A stretch of DNA of 64,000 bases from Phytoseiulus persimilis (taxonomy: Eukaryota; Arthropoda; Arachnida; Mesostigmata; Phytoseiidae), in NCBI GenBank assembly GCA_037576195.1, contig CM075101.1:7130001-7194000 (forward strand). Direction: 5' to 3'. The notes beneath the pieces are model-generated. The model saw only the letters and a list, made by a program, of their open reading frames with translations, ran no database searches and was not told the DNA's origin. Positions 33,843 to 45,710 of this stretch are shown one piece after another; within the stretch, counting starts at the first letter, position 1, and every line of letters starts with the position of its first letter. Made by a program: the position numbers and the translations under genes.

Positions 33843-34070
33843 CTAGTCGGAGGAAAATCCCGCAGTAGCAGCGTTTCTCCATCTCCAACGGCTCCACAAC
33901 TGCCAATATCACGAAACAGGGAGATTGATCAGGTGCCTGAGACTCCGCTCTATGAAGGAGTTCCCGTACGGACACCGGGCGCGTTATCTCAGAGGTCAAT
34001 TTCCCGAGAACAGGGCAAACAGATTCGTACGTCGAGGGGGAGAGGGGGGTGGATGATCCCGGTAAGCTAA
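33843..34070 (+). repeat. Dispersed S/P-rich coding repeat, plus-strand copy
   Basis: The frame contains GGKSRSSSVSPSP, APQLPISRNREIDQV and ETPLYEGVPVRTPGALSQR. The minus strand at 45500-45710 encodes the same block with conservative changes (SVAPSPSAPQLPISGNREI, ETPLNEGVPVRTPGALSQR). Two copies in opposite orientations indicate a dispersed element, possibly the C-terminal end of the coiled-coil repeat protein just upstream. Not matched to a known family. Confidence 0.6.
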
Positions 34071-34904
34071 CATTACAAACGGAGCTCAACCACTAACAAC
34101 AACCGGCATCATCTGATGTCTGCATTCACTGCAACTGTAAGACGATTCCAAGAGATTGCTGAGGCTAAGGAGGCTAAAGATTTTTCGACTTGAAGAGCAC
34201 ACTTGCCGGGTCTGCCTCTGACTCCCCGATCGTATCACTTGTATCTTTGATTGATCAGACGCCGCCCGTTTTTCAAACGCAGAAAACGTCGAGTAGATAT
34301 CGAAGCCAAGATGTTACCTATGATTCTGATAACGAAAGTGACCATATCTTCAACATGAAAGAAGCGAGGATCGTACTCCGGAGAAACAGGACTCTCATTC
34401 GCCGAGGGAAGCAGTTGAGGTTCGTTTCCTTCGGCTTTTTCGTGAAAGCGTGGGGACTGTCGGAAGTCGCCGCAAAAATCACTTCTTTCGAGCCAAGTTG
34501 AGCTCCAATTTGGTGGCTTATTTCGCTTTCAGTGTCCCGCATCTTGTATCAAATCACCAATCGACCGGGTTTGTGGAGCAACCATCGAGCACGCCACGTT
34601 CAATTCTGTCGCCGTACGAATTCGGCTTCGACGACCGCCAGGATGGTGGCCGGATTGCACGACATGAAGAGTTCGATGGATTTGGTCGAGCTACTGTATT
34701 TTAAACCATTGAAGATCCTGATGGGCGCAGGCGACTCGTGAAATATATTGTTGATGAGAATGGCTCCCGCGCAGGAGTATTGACTGACGAACGGGGTATC
34801 AAATCCGTGATGCTCGAGTGGGACGATGTGAAATGCAGACGCGATGGCAGCTAACCGGAGTTCCGTTCCTTCAGGAACCCACAACCGGGATCCAGCTCAG
34901 ATGG
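34071..34904. other. Unassigned; possible 3' end of the minus-strand gypsy element
   Basis: The minus-strand frame at 34600-34884 (ELRLAAIASAFHIVPLEHHG) lies downstream of the integrase of the gypsy element in its transcription direction and may be its tail, but I recognise no domain. No LTR could be identified. Confidence 0.3.
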
Positions 34905-37900
34905 AAGTCTAGTCCGCTAGCCCCCACTTCGTTCCGCAGCAAATCAACTTCAGAGGTGCATCTCTCAGGGCATGACCTCTGTTGTCTTCAATGCGGCAGT
35001 AACGTTCTTGAAGGTACTTTCCCGTGGAGAACGATAAGCGGCATCTTTGACTCCCTCCAGGGGAACCCTTCCTCTCTGTCCAACATTCTATAAGATTCTT
35101 GTACATAGGCTTGCTCGCAAACTTTTGACAATAAAATTATGCGACAGAAACGATGGATACGCTGGCGCGTTTCCTTGTTCAGACGAGAATCCTCCTTCGC
35201 GAAGTTGTAATCTGTCGCGGACACCAAGTCTTTCGTTGGCAGGAAGGTAAGTTATTTCGTTGTTCAGAGCGAAATTTGGAGAGCATCCGATGGTTCTGCA
35301 CCTGAAACGGTTACGATGATAAACAGCGGCATTGAGAGCTGCTTTCCAACCTCCGCGGATGCTAGAGTACATCGGAATGAACGTCTTCAAGTCCCGAATA
35401 AACCTCTCTGCCAATCCATTCAATTATGGGTTGAAAGGATCGCCAACCTGGACTTCTATCCCCCTTCCCGGGGCCCAGCGTCTCAACTTCCGACTCTCGA
35501 AAACCTTTGCATGATCAGAGGCCACAACGCGAATGTCATCGAACACTCTTTGGTTCAACAGACTGATGATTGCTTCAGCATTTTCCTTACTCGCTTCCGC
35601 TGCCGCGAACCGTGTATTTTGCTCTATTCCGAATATTTGGCCACTCGAATCGATTGGAGATCTTCATGTCGGTCCTCCAACCACCGTGATGACCACCCGA
35701 CTCTGGAGAATCGTGGTATTCTGTCGAAATCTCCTCCCGTTCCTGTGCAAGCACAATAATCTTCCCACATATATCCCTGGCCGTTGCCAAGAAAGCGGCT
35801 TCTGACTCTAATGGTTAGCGAGACAGCGCATCCGCATGGCCAATGCTCTTCCTGGGTTTGTGGATGACAGTGGAATCAAACTCGGCAAGTTAGTGGATCC
35901 AACGAGCTGTTCTTCCCCTCGGTTATTCCGTGGTGAGAAGTTCCTTCAAAGCACTGTGGTCGGTGTGTAGCGAGAACTTCTGGCCGTCAAGGTAACTCGT
36001 GGAATATTTCATTGCTTTGTGAACAGCAAACATCTCCTTCTCATAAGTCGTGTAGTTCTTTTCGGCTTTTGTGAAAGTATACGAGTGATAACCGATGACG
36101 CGATCGCGGTAACTCCCGTCCTTCTGAGTCAACACAGTACCGGTTCCCAAATCAGATGTGTCCGTTGTGAGGACGAACGTCTTCGAGGAATCCGGAAGCG
36201 TGAGCACCGGATTTTGAGTAATCTGGGATTTGAGAACCTCCAACGCTTCTTGATGCTGTTGGGACCATTTGAACTCGGAGTCTATCAGAGTGACTTTCGT
36301 TGGGGGTCTCGTGATTGCGGAGAAATCTCTAATGAAAGCTCGAAAATGGCCACATAACCCTAGGAAGCGTTGCAGCTGCTCTACATTCGATGGTTCCTTG
36401 ATAGAGTTCACTTTCTCCACTGACTCTTCTTTGGATGATTCGACTTCGCCATCGATAATCCTTCCCAGAAACACAACCTGCGGCTTGAACAATGATGACT
36501 TTTTGAGATTCACCTTTCATTCCGCATCGTTGAGGGTCTTCAAAATCTGTAGGTTCGCAGTGACTTTTGGAGAAAATGAAGATATCATCAATGTACCAGC
36601 GGCAATCCAAACGATGAGGCTGTAGTACTTGATCCAGCATTTTCTTGAAATACTTCAGGAGGTACTCCAACCGAAAGGGTTCACATTGTATTCGAAAGTG
36701 CCGAATGGAGTGACGAAGGCGGAGAACTTCTCAGTTCCTCAGGTCAGTGGTTGTTGCCGAAAACCTTTCAACAAATCTACAGTCGAGAAAACTCTGCATC
36801 CGCCTGTTTCAGCAATTATCTCGTCAATTTTCGACAAAGGCCAACTGATTGCTTCAGTCTGATCGTTGACGAATCTGTAGTCTGCGCACAAACTCCCCGT
36901 CCCATCGGGCTTTGAGGCCAATAAGATTGGACTTGCAAATGGTGAGGACGGCTCTCGGATAATCCCATGCTACTTCATAGTTTCCAACTGATGCCTACTG
37001 ACACACCACTTTAGGGAAACTTTCCTCGAAATCTTCCACAGTTCTGACATTGAACAGTTGTTCTGCTTCACAAGATTCCGCGTTTCCGAAACTCAAATGA
37101 TCATCGAAGAGTAGATTGAGTTCCGTGGTGCGCATCAGGGGCCTCGAAACTAATGGGTCATAAGAGAGATTTTCCAGGACAAGACACTCGACTCAATCTT
37201 TGAATGGTCCGAGCTCAAGAACAATTTTCATCCAGCGGTTGAGCTCGTATAGTCTGTTCTTCCAGTCATAGACTTCGACTTGCTCCCCTTCGAAGATTCT
37301 TCTCTTGTCTATTTTCTTCATGTTCACGTTCGGGATAGATGCACCACTATCCAAAACAGTCACGATTCGCTTCCTATCGATTTTGGCTCCTGTTTTTGCG
37401 ATTTTTTCGGAACAGAACAGAATACTGCTCTTTAGCGACTTCGGGGTGAGCACTGTCGAACACCCTTTTATTAGTTTAAATCATCTGTGAATCTTTGTCC
37501 CTGTCCTCTTGCAGCATTGATGATTGTTTAGTTTGTTTTTGAGCTCGATCTTTGTACCCCGAACGGAACTTTTCTTTGACAAATTCCTTGAGTTTTAGAG
37601 GTATCATATCTTTCTTCTTGCCCATCATCCCCGAGTTACGTCTAACACTTCTCCTCTCAAGAATTTGAACACGTCGTCAAATGCGACTTCAGTCAGATCG
37701 TCTCATGAGTCATGGTCTCGGAAGAAACCTTCTCGTAGAGTTGTGGAGAGACAATCTCTTAGACCAATGATCGTGAGTGGTTGATAGGTAGTAGCGTTCG
37801 TTCCTGAAGCTTTCAGAGAATCGACGTGTCCCCAAGCTTTGGGGAAGGTACGTCCAAGCGACGTATATCATCAGGTCACATCACACCGTGCGTTCGATTC

Positions 37901-38694
37901 AAATCTCGTAGAGCTTGAGGATATGGGCACTTGAGGTCTGAAGCCGATTGAAAGTGATCATTCAAATCTTTCCACGCTAAGTTGGACACGTCTTGTATGC
38001 CTGTGTAGTATAGAACGATTCTGGATGCCATCGATTGCTTTTCTATCGGGGAAGTTAGGTAAGAGAACCTATGTTCCGAACTTAAGTCTGTGTTGGACAT
38101 GACCTCTCTTTCGGAAATGATTCTCCACCAAATCCATGATGTAGACTTCCCGTCAAACTCCGGTAGGAGTGGCTTCTTGGAGCTGGAAGTCTGTGATGGT
38201 TGAGAATAGTCTCCACCTCCGTCGTAGCGAAGATGATTCGTTGTTCTTCGGAGGGGATGATCTTCTGGAAGACTTGAATACAGTTTTTCTAATAACAGAT
38301 TTATTGCGTGTTAGTCACACATGGTGCACTCTGCACCTCCCAGTCTGTCGAGTCCGGGTCTCATCTCACACACTATAGGATGATATCGTGGACAGCTCTG
38401 ACCGCAGTATTTACATGAACACATATCACTTGGCGCATGACAATTCTCTCTACTACACAGTTGATTGTGGAACCCGTGTATGAGGTACCTAGCGAAGAGC
38501 TGCCTTCTTGTGTGCATGGCGGCACTCCATATTGCGCGGCGTTCGAGGATCGGATCTCCTTCGAATACAGTTTTTCTAGAGCAGTTAGAAATTTTTCGTC
38601 TAATTCTTCTAGTTTCAGAAACTCATTAGTGTCTTCTTGTGTCGTTTGGACTTCTTCTCTTCTTACAAGGGAACTATACGGAGTGCGATACCCA
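34905..38694 (-). mobile_element. Degenerate Ty3/gypsy element, minus strand
   Basis: Reading right to left: gag-like sequence with helical segments (LKLEELDEKFLTALEKLY ~38600; CSCKYCGQSC, a cysteine-rich stretch, ~38410), protease LDSGASIP (~37350), reverse transcriptase start (GTGSLCADYRFVNDQ ~36880; VFSTVDLLKGFRQ ~36760) and catalytic YIDD (~36595). RNase H follows (VLTTDTSDLGTGTVLTQ ~36150, HTDHSALKELL ~35945), then HKPRKSIGHADALSR, an integrase finger remnant (~35600-35750) and NGLAERFIRDLK (~35400), the region of the catalytic Glu. Frames change repeatedly, so it is dead. It belongs to a different gypsy lineage from the plus-strand copies (YIDD rather than YLDD; different gag). Its 5' side is cut at 38694 by the second plus-strand copy. 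Confidence 0.85.
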
Positions 38695-38821
38695 TGTTGG
38701 GTCTTCGTTATCCTTCTTTTTCGGAGTCAATAAAAGGACAGCCATTTTGGGTGCCATCACTTTTCCTCCCAGCCTAGCTGACGTGAGCATTACTGTGATC
38801 CATCCCCTCCAGAACCCAACA
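38695..38821 (+). repeat. 5' LTR of the decayed copy
   Basis: 127 bp, TG...CA ends. Differs from the 124-bp LTRs at several positions, including GGAGTCAATAAAAGG and GTGATCCATCCCCTCC segments. Confidence 0.9.
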
Positions 38822-38865
38822 ATTGGCGCAGCCGGCAGTTCTCCGCTCGGTACAGGTGCAGCAAT

Positions 38866-41578
38866 GGCGGGGAAGAGTCGAGGTAGAGATCAGGAATCCG
38901 ATGTAGAAGGTCAAGATCCTGATATTTCACAACAAATAATTCAAGCACTGCAACTCTTGACGGAGGAACGGGTGAAGGAAAAAGCAAGAGCCAGCAAGAC
39001 AGACTCCCAACACGAACCCATGAAAAGGGCGGCTTCGTTGACTCACGTGCTGACTCTAGTCGGGAAGTTCACTCATGACACCTCAAAAGATGCGACCTTC
39101 AGAGACTGGTTCCAGCGGAATGATCTGGTGCTAAAAACCCACCGCGAATCTGACACGGAACGCACTTAGGTCGTCCAACGCGCCATGGGTCAAGATGAGT
39201 CTGAACGACTGCGTGACCGGGTTTCTCCCAGCACTCCAGAAGAAATGGGGTAAGAGGACCTCATCCGCCTACTGAAAACGATGTTCACTTCACGTCGGTC
39301 TCTCTTCCGCGGACGTTATGACACGTTACTTGTCGATAGGTTACCTCTAGGTTTGACCGGTGAAGAGCTGATTGATTCGGCCAACCTCAAGGGCGACAAA
39401 TTTGAGTTCGCTCCATTCTCTTTGAAGCACTTCGAGTTTTTCGTATTGCTCCTATCGCTGTCGGACCCATCCTATCTTCAAATCCGCACTGTGATAATCC
39501 CCGCCTTGGATGACTAGCCCGATGAGTCTTTGGATGAGCTCCGAGATGTGCTGCAACGCTACGAGACTCGGAAGAGCGATGCGGCTATCGATGGGAATGC
39601 TGCAGCACTGGCCAAGGAGCCCAGTGTGTCCGGGGTGAAGTCGTTCCCGAAGCTTGAAGCTCTCAAGGGGCCGAGACGTTTTTCTCCCCCGTTTTCAGCC
39701 TCGAAGCCTGAGAAAGGAGCATACTACAGTTGTGGTGAAAACAATCATCGTCGTAAAGATTGCAAATTCCGCAACGAGATGTGCAGGATTTGCCAAAGGC
39801 AAGGCCATCTGGCCAAAGTCTGTTGGTCGAGCAAGAGAGTTCAGAGTAATGCGGTGAAGATCGGCGGTGCAGACATGAATCACCCGTTGCCGAACATGGA
39901 GGATATCATGGTCAAGTTCTCCGGGAGCAGATTCTTCTAGCAGCTCGATCTAGCTGATGCTTAGCTGCAATTGCGGTTGGACAAAGAGAGCCAAGCTTAC
40001 ACGACGATCGCGACTCATCGGGGTCTGTACCGCTACAAGAGGTTGTGTTCGGCCTGAAGAACGCCCCAGCGATTTTCCAGAAGGTCATTGAGAAGACGTT
40101 GGTCTGGACGGGGTCCTGGTCTATTTGGATGAAATTCTTATCATGCCTCCAGACTCCGTCGCCCATGATCACCGTCTCGTAGCCGTCTCAGACTTCAAAA
40201 GTGGGGTTTCCATCTGCGTTTTGAGAAGTGCAACTCCGGGCAAACAAAGGTCAAGTACCTGGGCTTGATCGTGTCAGACAAAGGCCTTGAGCCAGATCCA
40301 AAACGAATTGCGGCGTTCCAGTCGCGGGCCGCTCCTACGAACCAGAAAGAGGTGCGATCTTTGCTCGGCCTGGTGAACTGTCACGGAAAATTTGTTGATA
40401 ACTTGCACACTTTCGAAGCCCCCATAGGGAAACTGCTCGCCAAGGACCAGGTATTCGTGTGGACTGAAGAGCATACAAAGTGTTTCTCAGAGATGAAGGG
40501 GATTCTCGCCGGGCCGCTTCTCCTGGCACATTAGGATCCCCGTCAGGTGCTCATAGTTGCGGCAGACACAAGTCAGACTGGGATTGGAGGGGCTCTCTTG
40601 CAACGATATCCGAATGGAAATGAGGAAGCGGTGTTCCGTATGGCGAAATGCTTGATAAAGGCGCAACAAAACTACAGTCAAATCGAGAAGGAAGCCCTAG
40701 CGTTAGTGACCGCGGTCGAACGGTTCAAGAAATCTGTCTGGGGCCGTCGTTTCATTCTGCAATCGGATCATCAGCCGCTCGTTGTCCTCTTCCATCCGGC
40801 GAGTCAGAGAGGATGGCCGCCCGGTTGCAGCGTTTGGTTCTTCATCTTGTTGAGTTTGATTTCGATATAGAATACGTCAGAACGGAAGATTTTGGACACG
40901 TGGATGCGTTATCACGATTAATCAGCGGAAGGAGAGCAGAGGCCGGAGATTCCGATTTGGAAGGAATGGTGGCGGCTATCGACAGTCATTCGGAGTCGAG
41001 TCTTCAGGAACTTGTCATCGACGCGCTTGAGTCGAAGCAGGGCAAGAGTCTCGTGGTCGAGGAAACCAAGAAAGATGCGGTCATTTCTCAAGTATTTCAA
41101 CGTTTGTCAGACGGATGGTCTTCGAAAGACAAGGAAGATGCAGTCTCACGTCCGTTCGCGCTCCTCGCGGGCTCCCTCTCTTGCTCAGGCGGGAAAGTCC
41201 TGTACGGCGAGCGAGTGGTGATTCCAAAAGTCGGTGGTGGGTCCACCGGAAACGCTTGTGAGCGAAAACGTTTCGCAGTTCACGTCGGCGTTCTCCGCGG
41301 AATTCAGTTCAGAAATGAGCATTCTGTTCATCTACGTTGCGCTCCGGCGATGCCCCAAAGCAACGGACAAGCGGAGAATTGATGCGTACGATCAAGGATT
41401 CGATCGACGCAGAGACGGTGCGGTTGGATGGGGTCGTCTCTGCATACAACTTCACACCCGCGTCTGCGTTAGGAGGCAAATCGCCCAACGAGGTTTTCTT
41501 TGGTCGGTCTCTGAGAACCCCTTTCGACGCATTCAAGCCGCGGGTCAGTCGAGACACCTGTACGCTGACGGAGCTTAG
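38866..41578 (+). pseudogene. Gag-pol of the decayed copy
   Basis: Retains gag, both CCHC knuckles (CGENNHRRKDC-type at ~39735 and CRICQRQGHLAKVC ~39782), part of reverse transcriptase, RNase H (ADTSQTG ~40563) and the end of the integrase core. Nonsense codons occur at several sites where the younger copy is open (for example ACTTAG at 39166, GGGTAAG at 39248, GACTAGCC at 39514, TCTAGCAG at 39938, CTTAGCTG at 39962, ATTAGGAT at 40532), besides frameshifts and the two large deletions. Confidence 0.9.
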
Positions 41579-42009
41579 CTCCGACGTCCTGAGGACGACG
41601 GAAGCAACTCCTATCAAGAGAAACGACGCAAAAAAACAATCAATCACAAGCAAACATATTCTGTAGCATTGCTCTTCCAAGTTTTGTTGATGACCCCAAG
41701 AAAAACTTTGCGTATGTGAGCGGCATGGGTTGAAATGGGCTAAACACCTGTTGAGGACTATGCCTCATAGGTCACCCAGTATATTGCTTTCCGCTCTGAC
41801 TTAGGCGGAACAAGATTCACTCGATCTCTCTGTGTACTACCTAGTCCAGTCACTGATTCAGAGTCGGAAACTCTAGTCACTAACCAGAAATAGGGGAGTC
41901 GATCGGCCCTGGAAGACCGGCGAACGTCTTTTTTTTCCGAATTTCGGGCTCCTCGAGAAAAACATGGCCCAGCATAGACTACCGAACGGGCACCCTCTAA
42001 TTCAAATGT
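41579..42009. other. No gene recognised
   Basis: Spacer after the abrupt end of the decayed gypsy copy. No LTR, no known domain. Confidence 0.35.
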
Positions 42010-42235
42010 GGGTGTTACACTTCGTATAGTTCCCTTGTTAGAAGTAGGACTTTCTTGCGGTATTGGTCCAACTTCACGTAAGACGCCACACAAGCCGGGG
42101 TGTTCTTGGAGGATTCCACTAGTTCAGTCTCCTCTATCAGCTGGCTGACAAATGTAAACCAAATTTTCAACTCACCTTTTGCCTTACTTGCGGAATCGCG
42201 AGTATCTGGCATATTCACTGCGGCTGCGCCAGTAG
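42010..42235 (-). pseudogene. Gag-like start of a minus-strand LTR element with PBS-like motif
   Basis: On the minus strand TGGCGCAGCCG (42231-42221), the same motif that follows the gypsy LTRs, is followed 10 bp later by an ATG and a frame reading MPDTRDSASKAKGELKIW then LDQYRKKVLLLTRELYEV, ending near 42015. A helical gag-like N-terminus directly after a primer-binding site is expected for an LTR element. It could be the missing 5' end of the minus-strand gypsy element at 34905-38694, separated from it by the second plus-strand copy. Confidence 0.5.
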
Positions 42236-42283
42236 TGGTCTGAGCTTTGGACTACTGGTCATCGTGAGTCCGGCACTTTCTTA

Positions 42284-43271
42284 CTCTCTCTCCTTTTGCT
42301 CATAACTCGGTGAAAAATCATCCTATCTTAGAATACTTTTTAACGTTCAATAGCTGGAAGGATGGCACATCTTTTTCTTCGGAGGAAGTGAATCGGAAGG
42401 AGATTGAATTTCGCAAATCGACTCAAAGATCGTTTTTTCATTTTCAACTTCTCTCAAAAAACTGATCGACAAACTTCTGAAGTCGACCGATCGAATTCGA
42501 AAGTGCCAGGGTCGACGAAGGATAGAAGGCTGCTCAAACGCCCGACAACTCCAGATTCCTAGCTCAGGATCTGTGAGAAGGTCGAACGATCGTTCCAAGC
42601 TCGACGTCAAAAGCTGACCTCTTGACAAAACGCGTCCTCGATGCAATTCCTCTCGTATCTCCTCAGAGAAGCCGAACTCGAAAATTTCGCGATGACAAAA
42701 AGCTCTTAGATTGGTCCAAACTACCCAGCTCGAGAGTTGCTGGGTCGATCCGTTCACTTTTTTTTCCTCCGGAAATCGAGCGTCTCCAGTTTTTTGACCA
42801 GGAAAGAGAAACTGACTGAGCTCGGTTTTCGGGCGGAGAAAAAAACGATCGTATCGGACCATGGACTTCCTTGTCGGGTAGTTTGGACCGATCTGAGAAC
42901 TTTTTGTAATCGGATTTTTTTCGGATTCGGCTCCCCTGAGGAGTTACGAGCCGAAATGCAAAGAGGAAGCGATCTTGACGTCAAGGTTGAAACGATCGTT
43001 CGCCCTTCCCACAGATCCTGAGCTAGAAATCTGGAGTTGCCGAGCGTTTGAGCAGCCCTTCGCCGATCATGGCACCACCGAGTTCGATCCATCGACTTCA
43101 GAAATTTGCCGATCAGTTTTTTGAGAAAAGTTGGAAAAAGAAGCAATCTTTGAGCCGATTTGCGAAACTCAATTTTCTGCGGATTCACGAGAGGAAGAAG
43201 ACGTGCCATCCTTACAAAAAAATCCAGGATCGGATGATTTTCCACCGAGCTATGAGCAAAAGAAGAGAGAG
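42284..43271. repeat. Giant imperfect palindrome (~0.99 kb)
   Basis: Two arms of ~470-510 bp (about 42284-42795 and 42805-43271) are reverse complements at roughly 80-85% identity. Matching pairs include GAAGTTTGTCGATCAGTTTT (minus, ~42470) with GAAATTTGCCGATCAGTTTT (plus, ~43100), AAGATGTGCCATCCTT with AAGACGTGCCATCCTT, and TTGGTCCAAACTACCC with GGGTAGTTTGGACC. Almost no loop remains at the centre (~42800). It starts ~50 bp from the PBS-like motif at 42221-42231. Confidence 0.88.
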
Positions 43272-43289
43272 CCGACACTTTTATTGAAT

Positions 43290-44729
43290 ATAGCCCACAC
43301 AGAGTGATGTAGCTCATTGAGCTACGTCGTTGAGTTGAATGACACCTTGCTGTGGGGCTTCCTGCTCTTGGAGTCTCTTCTGATTTCTCTCCGGTCGAAT
43401 TCTCATGTATATCTCCATCATCCGATGATTGAGCTGAATGAGGAATCAATATTTGGAACACACCACCAAAACCACGCAGTGATGATCAGACATCTTTTGC
43501 AATCGATCAGTTCTCATGTACCACTTCTGAGGACTGGAAAGGTTGCTCTTCACGGGCGGGAGAGTACTGACTTTTATGTTCTTATTCACGCGTTTGTCCA
43601 CACACGCATCTCCCGTTCCTGACAGTTGCCGCTGACCCACGTCATTGATGTAATGCGCAAAACACTGTTCTGATATGTCTTGTTGTAGATCTTGTTGTAG
43701 GTGGCCAAACAATCGCGGAACTTATATTGTCCATGTGAGCCGACAGTCAGGTATCAGAGCACAGAAACAAAGGTGCTTTTTGGTTAAGCGCCCGGCGAGT
43801 TCAGCAGCCGAAAGTGGCCAGTTATTCCAATTTTCCACACCCCATCATGATCAAGAAGTGTGAAATACGAACGCGCTCAAAGCAGTTTCAGCTTGGTTTC
43901 TCTCCAGATTGTCTCCACTGAACTTCCAAAAATGAAGGAATTTGCGAAATTGTCCACGATCGCTTCATGAACTACCCGGAATCAGTTGGAGACTACTGGA
44001 ACCCAGAAAAGGAAACACTCACGTTCCGGAGTGCAACTTCGGCGTTCATCACAGAAATCCTGCGGTTTTACAGCAACCAGTGAGCGTCGCAGTGAACGCC
44101 TCGAACTGCCTGGTCAGTGGTGGCCGCGAAACTGATGCGGGAGCATTCCCGAACTCGCTCAGAAGCGACGGCTGGGGGCACTATTCGCGAAGCAGAACGG
44201 ACACTCGAAACCGCACGATGATAATGGTTATTTATTGATCCTCCAATGTGTTATCTACATTCTCTTCTATATACATATCACAAGGGATCCACTTACTGGG
44301 GCGATTGAGTTCTTCCTCGTGGTGGATCCCTCCTTAGGGGTTTGTAGCCTTCATCAAGGGAATCAGGCGATCGCTTTTGCGGGTCGGTTTCGTTCTCTTC
44401 TATCACGAGAGCCGGTTTGATGGGACGAACGCGTCTCAAGTCTCTCTGGGACGCCGGCGGTCTGCGCGATAACCAATTCCTCCCTGGTTCGGAACGCGCG
44501 CGTGTCCGGATGTAACAACCTGGATGCCGAAATCGAAGTTGAATCCTGGGGGATGGGGGGGGGGGGGTCTCGACGGACTCAATGGACCATCTTTCGGAGA
44601 TGGCGGGAGGGAAGCCAGCTGGGGATACTCCAAAAGATATAATCGGGAGGGCAGCGGATCCTTGTCTTCCTCGTGACTCGTGCTAAACTGATAACCGAAT
44701 CCGGGTTCGTGGTGAGGCAGCAGGGATTC
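43290..44729. other. No gene recognised
   Basis: Short frames only. A G-rich run (14 consecutive G within GGGGGATGGGG) occurs near 44555-44568. Nothing matches a known family. Confidence 0.35.
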
Positions 44730-44912
44730 ATTCGTCCGAATGACAGAGTTTGGTTGCTTGAAGAGCACAGTAAGACTTACGGGATGAAAGTTGACACCGA
44801 AATGTAACGAGTGGGTCACTGTCATTCGTCCGAATGACAGAGTTTGGTTGCTTGAAGAGCACAGTAAGACTTACGGGGTGAAAGTTGACACCGAAATGTA
44901 ACGAGTGGGTGA
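44730..44912. repeat. 94-bp tandem duplication
   Basis: 44730-44823 and 44824-44912 are direct copies beginning ATTCGTCCGAATGACAGAGT, differing at one base (CGGGATG versus CGGGGTG) before diverging after GAGTGGGT. Near-identity suggests a recent duplication. Confidence 0.95.
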
Positions 44913-45479
44913 AGAGGAAGCATTTCACGAGCGCGAACCACATTTGTTTCTAATCATTCTGATCCGAAGCTGTGAAACGGAAGCCACCGACCTTTCCAAA
45001 GCCATCTCCGCTTTTCTCATGACCGTGGAGAACGCTGCTGAACTTGAACTCATAGCGATGATGCGCGTCTCCGGTGTCGGGGAAAAGATGAATCATAGGG
45101 ATTATTCCTCGTGATGATTGCCTCTTCTTCGGAAGAGGAAATGTCACTGAGCATGTGAAAACTCCGTAGCACGAATCGAGAGTCTCCGCTCATCAGTCGG
45201 GCCGGGACAAATATAACTCACGCTCTTCGTTCGATGTGTTGAAGTGCGATGTTGGGCTGTGAGCTACCTCTTCGCTCCCTTGTTATTGTTGCGGTAGACC
45301 TCTCTCTCCTCTTGGATCTGCTTTCAAGGTCAGTATCGGTGAAATCGCTCCCACGCGGCTTCTGAGTTTGCGGCTTCGCTTGTGGAAAGGGATGAATATC
45401 GCATCCAACTCGGGCGATTCGTAAAAAGAATCGACGCGATTGGGTGGAGCATCCGGCGACGAACTTCAAGCAACCTTTC
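44913..45479. other. No gene recognised
   Basis: Sequence upstream of the minus-strand S/P-rich repeat copy; nothing recognised. Confidence 0.3.
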
Positions 45480-45710
45480 CTCCGTTCGCTTTCCCCTCGA
45501 CGTTCGAATCTGTCTTTCCTGTTCTCGGGGGATTGGGCCTCTGAGATAACGCACCCGGTGTCCGTACGGGAACTCCTTCATTGAGGGGAGTCTCATGCAC
45601 ATGCTCAATCTCCCTGTTTCCTGATATTGGCAGTTGTGGAGCCGATGGAGATGGAGCAACGCTGCTACTGCGGGATTTCCCTCCGAGTACTTCAGAGAGG
45701 CCTGTACACA
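45480..45710 (-). repeat. Dispersed S/P-rich coding repeat, minus-strand copy
   Basis: Encodes GGKSRSSSVAPSP, APQLPISGNREIEHV and ETPLNEGVPVRTPGALSQR, the counterpart of 33843-34070. After the SQR motif the frames diverge, which sets the common boundary. Confidence 0.6.

Larger units (their letters stand above)
38695..41578 (+). mobile_element. Second, decayed copy of the plus-strand gypsy family
   Basis: Begins with a 127-bp LTR (38695-38821; TGTTGGGTCTTCG...CCCAACA) about 90% similar to the young element's LTR and the same TGGCGCAGCC motif at 38824. The internal sequence is colinear with 25881-29670 except for two large deletions: ~0.7 kb at ~39863 (protease and N-terminal reverse transcriptase) and ~0.35 kb at ~41232 (integrase HHCC and first catalytic Asp). 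Similarity stops abruptly near 41578, before the tail of pol, and no 3' LTR is found. It is inserted in gag of the minus-strand gypsy element. Confidence 0.92.
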
